Of a stretch of 37,222 nucleotides of DNA, positions 1 to 6,923 are shown piece after piece. A model generated the notes under the pieces. That model was given only the letters and a program-made list of their open reading frames with translations. It was not told the DNA's origin and did not search any database. The stretch is from assembly GCA_902519465.1 (NCBI GenBank), contig CABYJW010000008.1, positions 1-37,222 of the forward strand, read 5' to 3'. Made by a program: the position numbers and the translations under genes. Position 1 is the stretch's first letter. Each line of letters begins with the position of its first letter. The DNA is from an uncultured Pelagibacteraceae bacterium (GTDB lineage: Bacteria; Pseudomonadota; Alphaproteobacteria; Pelagibacterales; Pelagibacteraceae).

Positions 1-1
1 T

Positions 2-454
2 CCCTTAATTTCCATTAACTCTATTTTTTCTGCTTTTTTTGCTTACGGGAGTAATTTACATCAAAAACAAATGAAACGAAGATGTAAAAACTCAAAATAT
101 ATAGGCTGTTATACACTAAAAAATTTTAAGCTTTCGTTTAGAAACTATTATTTAGGTGGTGGTGTTGCTGATATTGAAAAAAAACAAAACAGTTATGTTT
201 TGGGCGCCATCTACAAAATAACAAAAGGGGATGAAAAAAAATTAGATGTATATGAAAATTATCCTATAACTTATATAAAAAAATATTTCACTCTGAAAGG
301 CACAAAGGTTATGTACTATTATATGCCAAAAAAAACTAAACATTTTGCACCAAGCAAACGATATCTAAATATAATAATTCAGGGATATAAAGATTGTGGA
401 TATAGAGATAGTTATATTCTTATTTCAAAAAATAAAAAAATAAAAGTAAGATGA
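2..454 (+). CDS. Gamma-glutamylcyclotransferase-like protein, 5' end outside window
   Basis: Likely a member of the GGCT/AIG2-like fold, which cyclises gamma-glutamyl amides to 5-oxoproline or, in BtrG-like relatives, removes a gamma-glutamyl protecting group. The frame is open to the left edge, and the family signature FAYGSNL is coded at 38-58, upstream of the first ATG at 71. That ATG would remove the substrate-binding loop, so it is unlikely to be the true start. No in-frame ATG lies in bases 2-70, so the gene probably begins before the window. Counting from the ATG at 71, LDVYENYP near residues 58-65 carries the expected catalytic glutamate (E62), and the C-terminal YLNIIIQGYKDCGY matches the family's closing helix. 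It overlaps the next gene by four bases (ATGA), so the two are translationally coupled. Its substrate is unknown; a role in glycan or amide modification is inference from context. Confidence 0.75.
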   Translation, partial: PLISINSIFSAFFAYGSNLHQKQMKRRCKNSKYIGCYTLKNFKLSFRNYYLGGGVADIEKKQNSYVLGAIYKITKGDEKKLDVYENYPITYIKKYFTLKGTKVMYYYMPKKTKHFAPSKRYLNIIIQGYKDCGYRDSYILISKNKKIKVR

Positions 455-1341
455 AAATCTTTGACTGTTTTATGTATTTTGACGAAGATGTTGTTCTTGA
501 TCTTCGTTTAAATTATTTAAATAGATATATCGAAAAATTTATAATTGTAGAAAGCATGTATGCTCACAATGGAAAAAAGAGAAAATTAAACTTTGATATT
601 AATAATTTTAAAAAGTTTAAAGATAAAATAATTTATTTAGTATTAGATCACGAACCTCCAGGAATAGTTGGCATTAATGAAAGTGATAGTTTTGATATAA
701 AAAACGGAAAATATATTTTAAATTCAATGAAAAGAGATTTCTATCAAAGAAATTTTATACAGAAAGGTATCAAAGATGTTGATAATGGAGATTTTGTTTT
801 AATCTCCGATTTAGATGAAATTCCCAAACTTGAAAATACCGACCTATCATCGATAAAAGAAAAATTGGTTTTTTTTAAACAAAAAATGTTTTATTACAAA
901 TTTAATTTACGCTCTAAAACCATAACATGGACTGGAACACGAGGGTGTAAGAAAAAACATTTAATTTCTCCCCAATGGCTTAGAAATATAAAAGACAGAT
1001 CATACCCCTTTTGGAGAATAGATATCTTATTTTCAGAAAATAAATATTCAAATATTAAATTAATTAATGATGGTGGATGGCATTTTTCGTATTTAAAAAC
1101 ACCGGAAGGAATCGATAAAAAATTAAGATCATACGCACATCATCGAGAATATGAATTAAATTCTTTAAGTATTGATGAAATTGTAAAAAAAATAAGTGAT
1201 CGAGAGAGTATTTATAATTTAAAGACGGATACAAAAAAATCTAAATTTGATAGTGGACAAAAACTATCGATATCAAGTTTAAATGAATTACCCACTTATA
1301 TTCAAAAAAATAAAGATAAATATAAACAATGGTTGGTATAA
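451..1341 (+). CDS. Family 17 glycosyltransferase (GT17)
   Basis: Resembles the GT17 family (Pfam Glyco_transf_17), whose animal members add beta-1,4-GlcNAc to mannose. Bacterial members sit in surface polysaccharide clusters and their acceptors are mostly unknown. The 296-residue protein starts MKIFDC, has an acidic metal/nucleotide-sugar motif DLDEIP near residue 120, then GTRGCKKKHL and GGWHFS, which are shared with the second GT17 of this window at 6924-7820. No signal peptide or membrane span is visible, so it is probably cytoplasmic. The start overlaps the preceding stop (ATGA). It is followed after 7 bases by the broken GT8-like gene. Family assignment is fairly firm; donor and acceptor sugars cannot be told. 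Confidence 0.8.
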   Translation: MKIFDCFMYFDEDVVLDLRLNYLNRYIEKFIIVESMYAHNGKKRKLNFDINNFKKFKDKIIYLVLDHEPPGIVGINESDSFDIKNGKYILNSMKRDFYQRNFIQKGIKDVDNGDFVLISDLDEIPKLENTDLSSIKEKLVFFKQKMFYYKFNLRSKTITWTGTRGCKKKHLISPQWLRNIKDRSYPFWRIDILFSENKYSNIKLINDGGWHFSYLKTPEGIDKKLRSYAHHREYELNSLSIDEIVKKISDRESIYNLKTDTKKSKFDSGQKLSISSLNELPTYIQKNKDKYKQWLV

Positions 1342-1348
1342 GATAAAA

Positions 1349-2267
1349 ATGAGAGAAAAAGCTATAGTAACACTTGCAGACTCAAACTACTTTGATCTTT
1401 TAGTAGAACTAATTAAATCAATTCAAGCAAATGAAGAAAGTAAAAATATTTCAATTTGTGTTTTGGATGCTGGTCTAAACAAAAATCAAATAAAGACTCT
1501 TAGCCCTCTAGTTTACTCTATTAAAAAAGCAAGCTGGGATATCGAAGTTCCCGGTTACAAGGTTATGAAAAAAGAATGGCTAAAGAGCCAAGTTTCAAGA
1601 GCTTTTTTACCAAATTATTTTCCTGAATTTAAAAAATATCTTTGGATTGACAGCGATGCATGGATCAATTCTTGGTCAGCAGTAGAATTATATTTTAAAG
1701 CTTGTGATAATGGCAAACTTGGCATTACACAAAGTATTGGGCCAGGTTATAAAATAATGACTAAAGTAAATTGGCTTTTTGGAAAATTAGCAATAATCAA
1801 ATCTCAGAATTACAAACACGCTAAATCCTCAGGTATTGATGAAGATATTGCTAGAAAGTTGGCTTTTGCCCCACACATCAACATAGGTGTTTTTTCGTTA
1901 GAAAAAAATTCTAAATGCTGGGGTATCTGGCAAGAAAACTTAAAAAAAAGACACTTGCTAAAGGAAAAATTTTTGGCTCAGAGGGTTTAGCAATAAATAT
2001 TGCTGTCTATCATAATAATATTGATGTTGAATTTTTTTGCCTCTCAAGTGTAATTGGATAACCAGTCATTTACTCCCAAAGTATGACGATAAAATTAACA
2101 CATTTGTTGAACCTTATCTTCCTAATGAAAAAATTGGAATTATGCATTTAGCAGCTGGAATTTGGCAAGGTAATAAAGACATGAGATTGAACAAAGATAT
2201 TAAGATTAATATTTCTACGCTTGAAGGAAAAGAGATTAAAAAAAGTTTAAGGTTCAGTATTATTTAA
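1349..2267 (+). pseudogene. GT8-like glycosyltransferase, two homopolymer frameshifts
   Basis: The N-terminal part (MREKAIVTLADSNY...) has the layout of a GT-A glycosyltransferase with a DxD metal motif, D101-S-D103, within YLWIDSDAW. A family 8-like or related nucleotide-sugar transferase is most likely. The reading frame breaks twice. First, at the eight-A run 1942-1949, the frame continues one register over as GKIFGSEGLAINIAVYHNN. Second, at the seven-T run 2032-2038, it changes again to LPLKCNWITSHLLPKYDD and ends at 2267. Adding one base in each run restores a continuous protein of about 306 residues. Both breaks lie in homopolymers, so they may be recent decay or sequence error. The gene sits 7 bases after the GT17 gene and converges on acpS, leaving 5 bases between the two stops. 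The enzyme's sugar is unknown. Confidence 0.72.
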
Positions 2268-2272
2268 TTAAA

Positions 2273-2663
2273 TTATTTTGACGTAGTGATGATAACAGAT
2301 GCTATTGCATGTGATTTTTCATCAGATAATGAGATGAAAGTTTTGAATTTCTTTTTTATCAACCTTTTTATAATTTTTTTGCTTTCTCCATTTATATTTA
2401 AAATTGGTTTACCTTTTTTATTATTTGTTATCTCAATATCCTTAAAGTTTAATCCTTTAGAAATACCAGTACCTAAAGCTTTTGAAAAAGCCTCTTTCGC
2501 AGCAAATCTTTTTGCATAATAATTAGATTGGTTGTTTTTTTTTGAACCTATTACAATTTCTTTTTTTGGAAAAAACCCTGTTTTTAAAATTTCTATTTTT
2601 TCTTAAAATACCATCAATTCTCTTGATATTGACAAGATCTGATCCTAAACCAAAAATATTCAT
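2273..2663 (-). pseudogene. acpS: Holo-[acyl-carrier-protein] synthase, one frameshift
   Basis: AcpS moves the 4'-phosphopantetheine group of coenzyme A onto apo-acyl carrier protein, a step needed for fatty acid synthesis. The reverse-strand protein starts MNIFGLGSDLVNIKRID (metal-binding D9). After FSKK the frame is lost at a run of seven A on the coding strand (plus strand T run 2561-2567). Removing one base gives EIVIGS, NYYAKRFAAKEAFSKALGTG (catalytic E57) and SLSDEKSHAIASVIITTSK, 129 residues in all, the normal length for this family. The start lies one base after the zur stop, so it is the last gene of the znuC-znuB-zur transcript, which is an unusual place for acpS. A gene that is normally essential and has one extra base in a homopolymer suggests a sequence error or slippage rescue rather than true loss. 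Confidence 0.85.
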
Positions 2664-2664
2664 T

Positions 2665-3063
2665 TTATTTTGATTTGCATTTTTGACATAAGCCAAAAAA
2701 TTCAAGATTATATTTTTTATACTTCATGCCAGTATTATCTTGAAAACTTTTAAGATATTTAGAAAGTTTAGAATTAATTATCTCAGTAACTTTTTCACAG
2801 GCTTGACATATTGAGAAAGCGGTTGCATTTGAAACTTCGCAATTCGTATTTTTACAGACCACAAAAGCATTTTTACTTTCTACTTTATGAATTTTTCCTA
2901 TTTTGATTAATTTTTCTAAAGCCCTATAAACTTGGGGAGGTGCGTTGATACCCCTTTTTTTTACATTAGATAATATTGAATAAGCTTTAACCGGTTCTTT
3001 TGATTTTTCAATTAAATCAAGAACTATTTGCTGGTTTTTTGTAAGATTATTTTCTTTATGCAT
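2665..3063 (-). CDS. zur: Zinc uptake regulator Zur (Fur family)
   Basis: A Fur-family repressor, most likely Zur, which binds DNA when loaded with zinc and shuts off zinc uptake. In the 132-residue protein the N-terminal winged helix covers about residues 1-65 (NQQIVLDLIEK... QVYRALEKLIKIGKIHKVES). The C-terminal dimer domain has the structural zinc cysteines in pairs C86-x2-C89 and C126-x2-C129, plus C70 and C75. It follows znuB after 24 bases and is followed by acpS after one base, so it is co-transcribed with the transporter it should control. The Zur box at 4678-4692 gives it a target and implies autoregulation. Context separates it from Fur, Mur and PerR; the sequence alone could not do so firmly. 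Confidence 0.85.
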   Translation of the reverse strand: MHKENNLTKNQQIVLDLIEKSKEPVKAYSILSNVKKRGINAPPQVYRALEKLIKIGKIHKVESKNAFVVCKNTNCEVSNATAFSICQACEKVTEIINSKLSKYLKSFQDNTGMKYKKYNLEFFGLCQKCKSK

Positions 3064-3087
3064 TTTAGTTATTGTACTGATTCTCCG

Positions 3088-3891
3088 TTAATTTTTCAAT
3101 TTAATCGATTGTTTAATTTTTAATAATGAAAGTACGAATAGGAATAAGGCAGCTGCTATAATTGAAGGGCCTGATGCTGTATTAAATTCTAAAGAAGTTA
3201 ACAAACCTAAAATTACAGATAACAATCCTCCAATCACTGAATAAATTACCATCATTTGTGGGCTTGAAGAAATATTTCTAGCCATTGCAGCTGGTATAAT
3301 CAACATTCCTGTAATTAATAATAATCCAACCATTTTTATTGAAATAGCAATGATACCTGCCATTAAAATTGTAAATATAGCTTTAGCTCTGTCAGGATTT
3401 AAGCCTTCAGCTTCTGCTAATTCGTAGTTTACTGTTGAGGCGAATAAAGATTTCCATATCAATTTGAGAATTATTAGTATTAATGGACCTCCTGTCCATA
3501 TAATGAATATATCTTCAATTGTAACTGCTAATATGTCTCCAAATAATAATCCCATGATATCGAACCTAATGAATGTTAAAAATCCAATAACAACAAGTCC
3601 AACTGCTAAAGATGAATGAGCCAAAAGCCCTAGCAAAGCATCTCCTGGTAGATTAGTTCTTTTTTGTAAATCTATCAGAATTAACGCAATTAAAGATGAA
3701 ATTATAAATACTGAAATAGCAATATTAAATTCTAAAGTATAAGCGAGTGTAACTCCAAGTAAAGCAGAGTGAGCAAGAGTATCGCCAAAATATGATAACC
3801 GTCTCCAAATAACAAAACATCCAAGGGGCCCTGTTACAATTGCAATACCGAGTCCAGCTATTAAAGCTCTTATAAAAAAATCTTCTAACAT
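3088..3891 (-). CDS. znuB: Zinc ABC transporter permease ZnuB
   Basis: Membrane permease of the high-affinity zinc importer and a member of the ABC-3 family. The 267-residue protein is strongly hydrophobic, with about eight membrane spans, starting MLEDFFIRALIAGLGIAIVTGP. It carries the family's GDTLAHSALLG segment near residues 36-46 and the coupling-helix region AEAEGLNPDRAKA near 158-170. Its start codon follows the znuC stop directly with no gap, so the two are translated together. The usual length for the family is 260-270 residues. It works with ZnuC in the inner membrane and receives zinc from periplasmic ZnuA. Manganese or iron transporters share the fold; the His-rich ZnuA and the linked zur favour zinc. 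Confidence 0.9.
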   Translation of the reverse strand: MLEDFFIRALIAGLGIAIVTGPLGCFVIWRRLSYFGDTLAHSALLGVTLAYTLEFNIAISVFIISSLIALILIDLQKRTNLPGDALLGLLAHSSLAVGLVVIGFLTFIRFDIMGLLFGDILAVTIEDIFIIWTGGPLILIILKLIWKSLFASTVNYELAEAEGLNPDRAKAIFTILMAGIIAISIKMVGLLLITGMLIIPAAMARNISSSPQMMVIYSVIGGLLSVILGLLTSLEFNTASGPSIIAAALFLFVLSLLKIKQSIKLKN

Positions 3892-4638
3892 TTAATTTTT
3901 TTTTATTTTACCTTCGTTTGTATGAATATGATCGTGTCTATGTTCGTATCTTGATAATATTTGAGAAGCCTGTTCTCCGAATAAAGCTTTATATTTATTA
4001 TTTTTTGCGACTTCTAATGGAGATCCTGAACAACACACATGACCATTTAGGCAAACAACGTGATCTGTAGCACTCATTACAGTATGCAAGTCGTGAGAAA
4101 TTAATAAAATTCCACAATTTAGTTCATCGGAAATTTTCTTTATAAGTTCGTATAAAGCAATTTCACCCGTAAAATCTACTCCTTGTACTGGTTCATCAAG
4201 AACTAATAGTTCTGGTTTTTTTGAAATAGCTCTTGCAAGCAGCACTCTTTGAAATTCTCCGCCTGATAAGTCTCCTAAATTTTTATCTTTAAGATGTATA
4301 ACACCTGTTAATGATAGAGCATCATTAATAGCTTCTTCTTTCAGATTTTCAGTAAGTATTATAAAATCTCTTACTCTTAGCGGCAATGTCCAATCAATTG
4401 AAATTTTTTGAGGAACATATCCAACTTTATTTGTATATTTTTCAACTTTTCCATCAATTTTTTTATAGATTCCCAGGGCAATTTTTGCGGTCGTACTTTT
4501 TCCAGAACCATTCGGACCAATAAGAGTAACTATTCTACCTTTTTCAATCTGTAGAGATACATCTTTAACAAGCCATTTATTATTTATACGAAAACTAGCT
4601 TGTTTTAATTTTACTAAGATATTTTGATTTGAGTTCAT
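3892..4638 (-). CDS. znuC: Zinc ABC transporter ATPase ZnuC
   Basis: ATP-binding subunit that powers zinc import through ZnuB. In order, the 248-residue protein has a Walker A motif GPNGSGKST (residues about 40-48), the Q-loop in VGYVPQKIS, the ABC signature LSGGEFQR, Walker B LLVLDEP and the switch histidine in LLISHDLH. The C-terminus is rich in histidine (HRHDHIH), which could add a zinc-sensing or zinc-binding site; that is inference. It is the first gene of the reverse-strand operon znuC-znuB-zur-acpS. It diverges from znuA across a 73-base gap holding the Zur box, so it is expected to be induced in zinc shortage. Confidence 0.92.
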   Translation of the reverse strand: MNSNQNILVKLKQASFRINNKWLVKDVSLQIEKGRIVTLIGPNGSGKSTTAKIALGIYKKIDGKVEKYTNKVGYVPQKISIDWTLPLRVRDFIILTENLKEEAINDALSLTGVIHLKDKNLGDLSGGEFQRVLLARAISKKPELLVLDEPVQGVDFTGEIALYELIKKISDELNCGILLISHDLHTVMSATDHVVCLNGHVCCSGSPLEVAKNNKYKALFGEQASQILSRYEHRHDHIHTNEGKIKKN

Positions 4639-4677
4639 TTTTATCCCTTGACTTTAAAATATTATAATACTACATAA

Positions 4678-4692
4678 TGTTATATTATAACA
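4678..4692. promoter_or_regulatory. Zur operator (divergent znuC / znuA promoter region)
   Basis: TGTTATATTATAACA is a perfect 15-base inverted repeat (7-1-7) in the middle of the 73-base gap between the divergent znuC and znuA starts. Its half site TGTTATA is the one known from proteobacterial Zur boxes. It lies in a promoter-like AT-rich stretch: TTGACT at 4648-4653 and CATAAT at 4673-4678 would suit znuA with a long 19-base spacer, and TATAAT on the reverse strand at 4661-4666 could serve znuC. Zinc-loaded Zur bound here would block both directions. The palindrome is seen directly; binding is inferred. Confidence 0.85.
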
Positions 4693-4711
4693 AATTTAAT
4701 ACATCACCATT

Positions 4712-5929
4712 ATGAAAAATATTAAAAAATTACCACTAATAGTATCATTATTATCTCTTTTAGCTATTTTTTCACCAGCAAATGCCGATATCAAAGTAGT
4801 TACGTCAATAAAACCTATACATTCATTAGCAAGTTATTTAATGGATGGAGTAGGCAAACCAGATTTAATAGTAGATGGTTATGCTTCTCCGCATGGATTT
4901 GCTTTAAAACCATCGCACGCAAAAATGCTTCAGAATGCTGACTTAATATTCTGGGTTGGAGAAGACTTGGAAAATTTTTTAAAAAAACCATTAAAATCAA
5001 TAGCAAAAAAAGCAGAAAAAATAGAGTTAATGGAAATTAAGGGATTAAAAAAATTGGAATTTAGAGAAAGAAACATATTCGAAGATCATGATGATCATAA
5101 AGAACATGGTCACAAAGAAGATAAACACGATGATCATAAAGAACATGGTCACAAAGAAGATAAACACGATGATCATAAAGAACATGGTCACAAAGAAGAT
5201 AAACACGATGATCATAAAGAACATGGTCACAAAGAAGATAAACACGATGATCATAAAGAACATGGTCACAAAGAAGATAAACACGATGATCATAAAGAAC
5301 ATGGTCACAAAGAAGATAAACACGATGATCATAAAGAACATGGTCACAAAGAAGATAAACACGATGATCATAAAGAACATGGTCACAAAGAAGATAAACA
5401 CGATGATCATAAAGAACATGCTCATGGTGAACACGATCCGCATATTTGGCTTGATCCAATGAACGCAAAAGTAATTTTAAGTGAAATGGCAGAACATCTA
5501 ATTGAAAACGATCAAGAAAACGCATCTAAATATAAAGCTAATTTAAAAAAAGCACACAAAGATTTAGACAAACTTACAAAAAAAGTAAAATCTGAGCTAA
5601 ATAAAGATTTCAAATCAATTGTTTTTCATGACGCCTACCAATATTTTGAAAAAAGATTTGGTGTAAATGTCTTGGGAGCTTTTACAGTAAATACAGATGT
5701 ATTACCTGGTGCAGAACAATTATCTGAGATTAGAGAAGTAATCGAACATGAAAAAGTAAGTTGTGTGTTTTCTGAACCTCAATTTAACCCTGATATAATC
5801 AAAGCAGTAGCAAAAGACACAAATATTAAGACTGGAGTTATAGATCCTTTAGGAGCTACTTTAAATCCAGGGAAAACTTTGTATTTTGATTTAATTAAGA
5901 ATATGTCTTCCTCTTTTAAAGGTTGTTAA
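4712..5929 (+). CDS. znuA: Periplasmic zinc-binding protein ZnuA with expanded His loop
   Basis: Solute-binding protein of the zinc importer (cluster A-I family). A clear signal peptide covers residues 1-25, with cleavage after SPANA. Likely zinc ligands are H61 in SPHGFALKPS, H244 in HDPHIWLDP, H306 in VFHDAYQYF and the aspartate in IDPLG. Between the first two lobes sits a charged histidine loop, built here from eight identical 13-residue units DDHKEHGHKEDKH (residues 127-230) and a diverged ninth. That makes the protein 405 residues, against about 300 for typical relatives. The loop is thought to hold or buffer zinc in the periplasm. It diverges from znuC and should share Zur control through the 4678-4692 site. 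The ATG at 4712 is chosen because it gives a proper signal peptide. Confidence 0.93.
   Translation: MKNIKKLPLIVSLLSLLAIFSPANADIKVVTSIKPIHSLASYLMDGVGKPDLIVDGYASPHGFALKPSHAKMLQNADLIFWVGEDLENFLKKPLKSIAKKAEKIELMEIKGLKKLEFRERNIFEDHDDHKEHGHKEDKHDDHKEHGHKEDKHDDHKEHGHKEDKHDDHKEHGHKEDKHDDHKEHGHKEDKHDDHKEHGHKEDKHDDHKEHGHKEDKHDDHKEHGHKEDKHDDHKEHAHGEHDPHIWLDPMNAKVILSEMAEHLIENDQENASKYKANLKKAHKDLDKLTKKVKSELNKDFKSIVFHDAYQYFEKRFGVNVLGAFTVNTDVLPGAEQLSEIREVIEHEKVSCVFSEPQFNPDIIKAVAKDTNIKTGVIDPLGATLNPGKTLYFDLIKNMSSSFKGC
5090..5401 (+). repeat. Eight perfect 39-bp tandem repeats inside znuA
   Basis: A 39-base unit beginning GATGATCATAAAGAACATGG is repeated eight times without a mismatch from 5090 to 5401, followed by a partial, diverged ninth copy (5402-5420). 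The unit length is a multiple of three, so the znuA frame is kept. Each unit codes DDHKEHGHKEDKH with four histidines. Perfect identity implies recent expansion or ongoing homogenisation, so the copy number is likely to vary between strains and could be collapsed or stretched in an assembly. Confidence 0.97.
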
Positions 5930-5936
5930 AAACCTT
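5919..5936 (+). terminator. Weak hairpin at the end of znuA
   Basis: AAGGTT at 5919-5924 can pair with AACCTT at 5931-5936 around a six-base loop; the hairpin spans the znuA stop codon. The following bases (CTCATTATTT) are AT-rich but not a clean T tract, so termination is only a possibility. It separates znuA from tRNA-Leu. Confidence 0.3.
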
Positions 5937-5973
5937 CTCATTATTTATTAATTAATGTATATATGTGCCTCAG

Positions 5974-6057
5974 CCCTCGTGGTGAAATGGTAGACACAAA
6001 GGACTTAAAATCCTTGCCCGTATGGGAGTGACAGTTCGAGTCTGTCCGAGGGCACCA
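5974..6057 (+). tRNA. tRNA-Leu (anticodon UAA)
   Basis: The 84-base cloverleaf has acceptor stem GCCCTCG / CGAGGGC and encoded CCA at 6055-6057. The anticodon loop CTTAAAA between AAGGA and TCCTT gives anticodon TAA at 6006-6008. There is a long variable arm, as expected for leucine, and a normal T-loop GTTCGAGTC. Its 3' end is 4 bases from the stop of the oppositely oriented oxygenase gene. Confidence 0.95.
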
Positions 6058-6061
6058 AGAG

Positions 6062-6850
6062 CTATTTATTTTTTCTATAGACTTTAGAGAAGTGTTTTGA
6101 GCTGGATCTCAATTTAATAAACTTTAGAATTTTTTTGTTTCCTTTTTGTTTGTTGGTTGGAGCATAAAAAACCTTTTTTCTGCTTAACAAATCTTTTTTT
6201 GAAGGATTAATTAAATAATATACCGCCATACTATTTCTAATTACTTTTCTCTTTGGTTGAAGAACACCATGCCAACTATGATTCGACACATCAAAAAAGA
6301 CAGCTCTATTAAATTTTGGATAAATTTTTGTAGTTAAATCTCCAGGAAGCTTCATGTTTTTTTTATTTTTTTTATAAAAACAAATTTCACCACCCCAATT
6401 TTCTTTCCATCCTTTTGACAAAAAAATAATCAAATTGTATTTTCTCTGCAAATTTGCTTTAGGATGTATAAAATAATCTAAATGCGGATTTAACTTTCCT
6501 TTATGATGCATTAAATGCCAACCACCACCATGAAGCCCGTAATCTGGTATCACTTTAGGTATTTTAAGTTTTTTTGATAAGAACTTTGTTACTTGATTTG
6601 AATTTAAAAGAGAAAAAACTTTGTAGGTAAGGGGTGGAAAAAAGTTCCAATTATTTGAGGTTTTTTTTACTTCACAATAATTTTTGTATTCGTGTAATCT
6701 TTTATCTTTATATTTCGGAAATTCTTTTTCTAATTTATTTGCAATAGAGGGTTTAAAAAAATTATCTATAACGGCATAAGGAAACGGACTTTTATTATAA
6801 AAAGTCCTCATACTTTTGCCCAAATTCTTTAAGTTAATATAGTCACGCAT
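6062..6850 (-). CDS. 2-oxoglutarate / Fe(II)-dependent oxygenase
   Basis: Resembles prolyl-4-hydroxylase-type dioxygenases (2OG-FeII_Oxy families), which hydroxylate a substrate using oxygen, 2-oxoglutarate and ferrous iron. In the 262-residue protein the iron facial triad is visible as H123-L-D125 (NPHLDYF) and H194 (SWHGV). R205, in RKVIRNSMAVYY, is placed to bind 2-oxoglutarate. The core strand NLIIFLSKGWKENWGGEICFY is typical of the fold. No signal peptide is seen. It lies between tRNA-Leu and a divergent GT17 gene in the glycan region, so its substrate may be a sugar, lipid or protein of the envelope; this is inference. TATAAT at 6870-6875 in the divergent gap is a possible -10 element. 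Confidence 0.8.
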   Translation of the reverse strand: MRDYINLKNLGKSMRTFYNKSPFPYAVIDNFFKPSIANKLEKEFPKYKDKRLHEYKNYCEVKKTSNNWNFFPPLTYKVFSLLNSNQVTKFLSKKLKIPKVIPDYGLHGGGWHLMHHKGKLNPHLDYFIHPKANLQRKYNLIIFLSKGWKENWGGEICFYKKNKKNMKLPGDLTTKIYPKFNRAVFFDVSNHSWHGVLQPKRKVIRNSMAVYYLINPSKKDLLSRKKVFYAPTNKQKGNKKILKFIKLRSSSKHFSKVYRKNK

Positions 6851-6923
6851 AAATTTATGAATATTCGACTATAATTTATAGCTTAATATTGTTAATAGTA
6901 AATGTATTAATTTGAATCACCTT

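Noticed and set aside
2286-2519. Forward-strand 77-residue open frame
   Set aside because: It is the antisense of the 3' part of acpS, which has clear family motifs on the reverse strand.
2523-2705. 60-residue reverse-strand protein starting at 2705
   Set aside because: It is the acpS N-terminus plus the upstream end of zur read out of frame, ended by the frameshift.
5090-5401. Possible CRISPR array
   Set aside because: The repeats are directly adjacent with no unique spacers and are in frame inside znuA.
5045-5525. Long repeat-containing open frames in other frames and on the reverse strand across the znuA repeats
   Set aside because: The 39-base unit is a multiple of three without stops in several frames, so these arise automatically; only the znuA frame has a signal peptide and family motifs.
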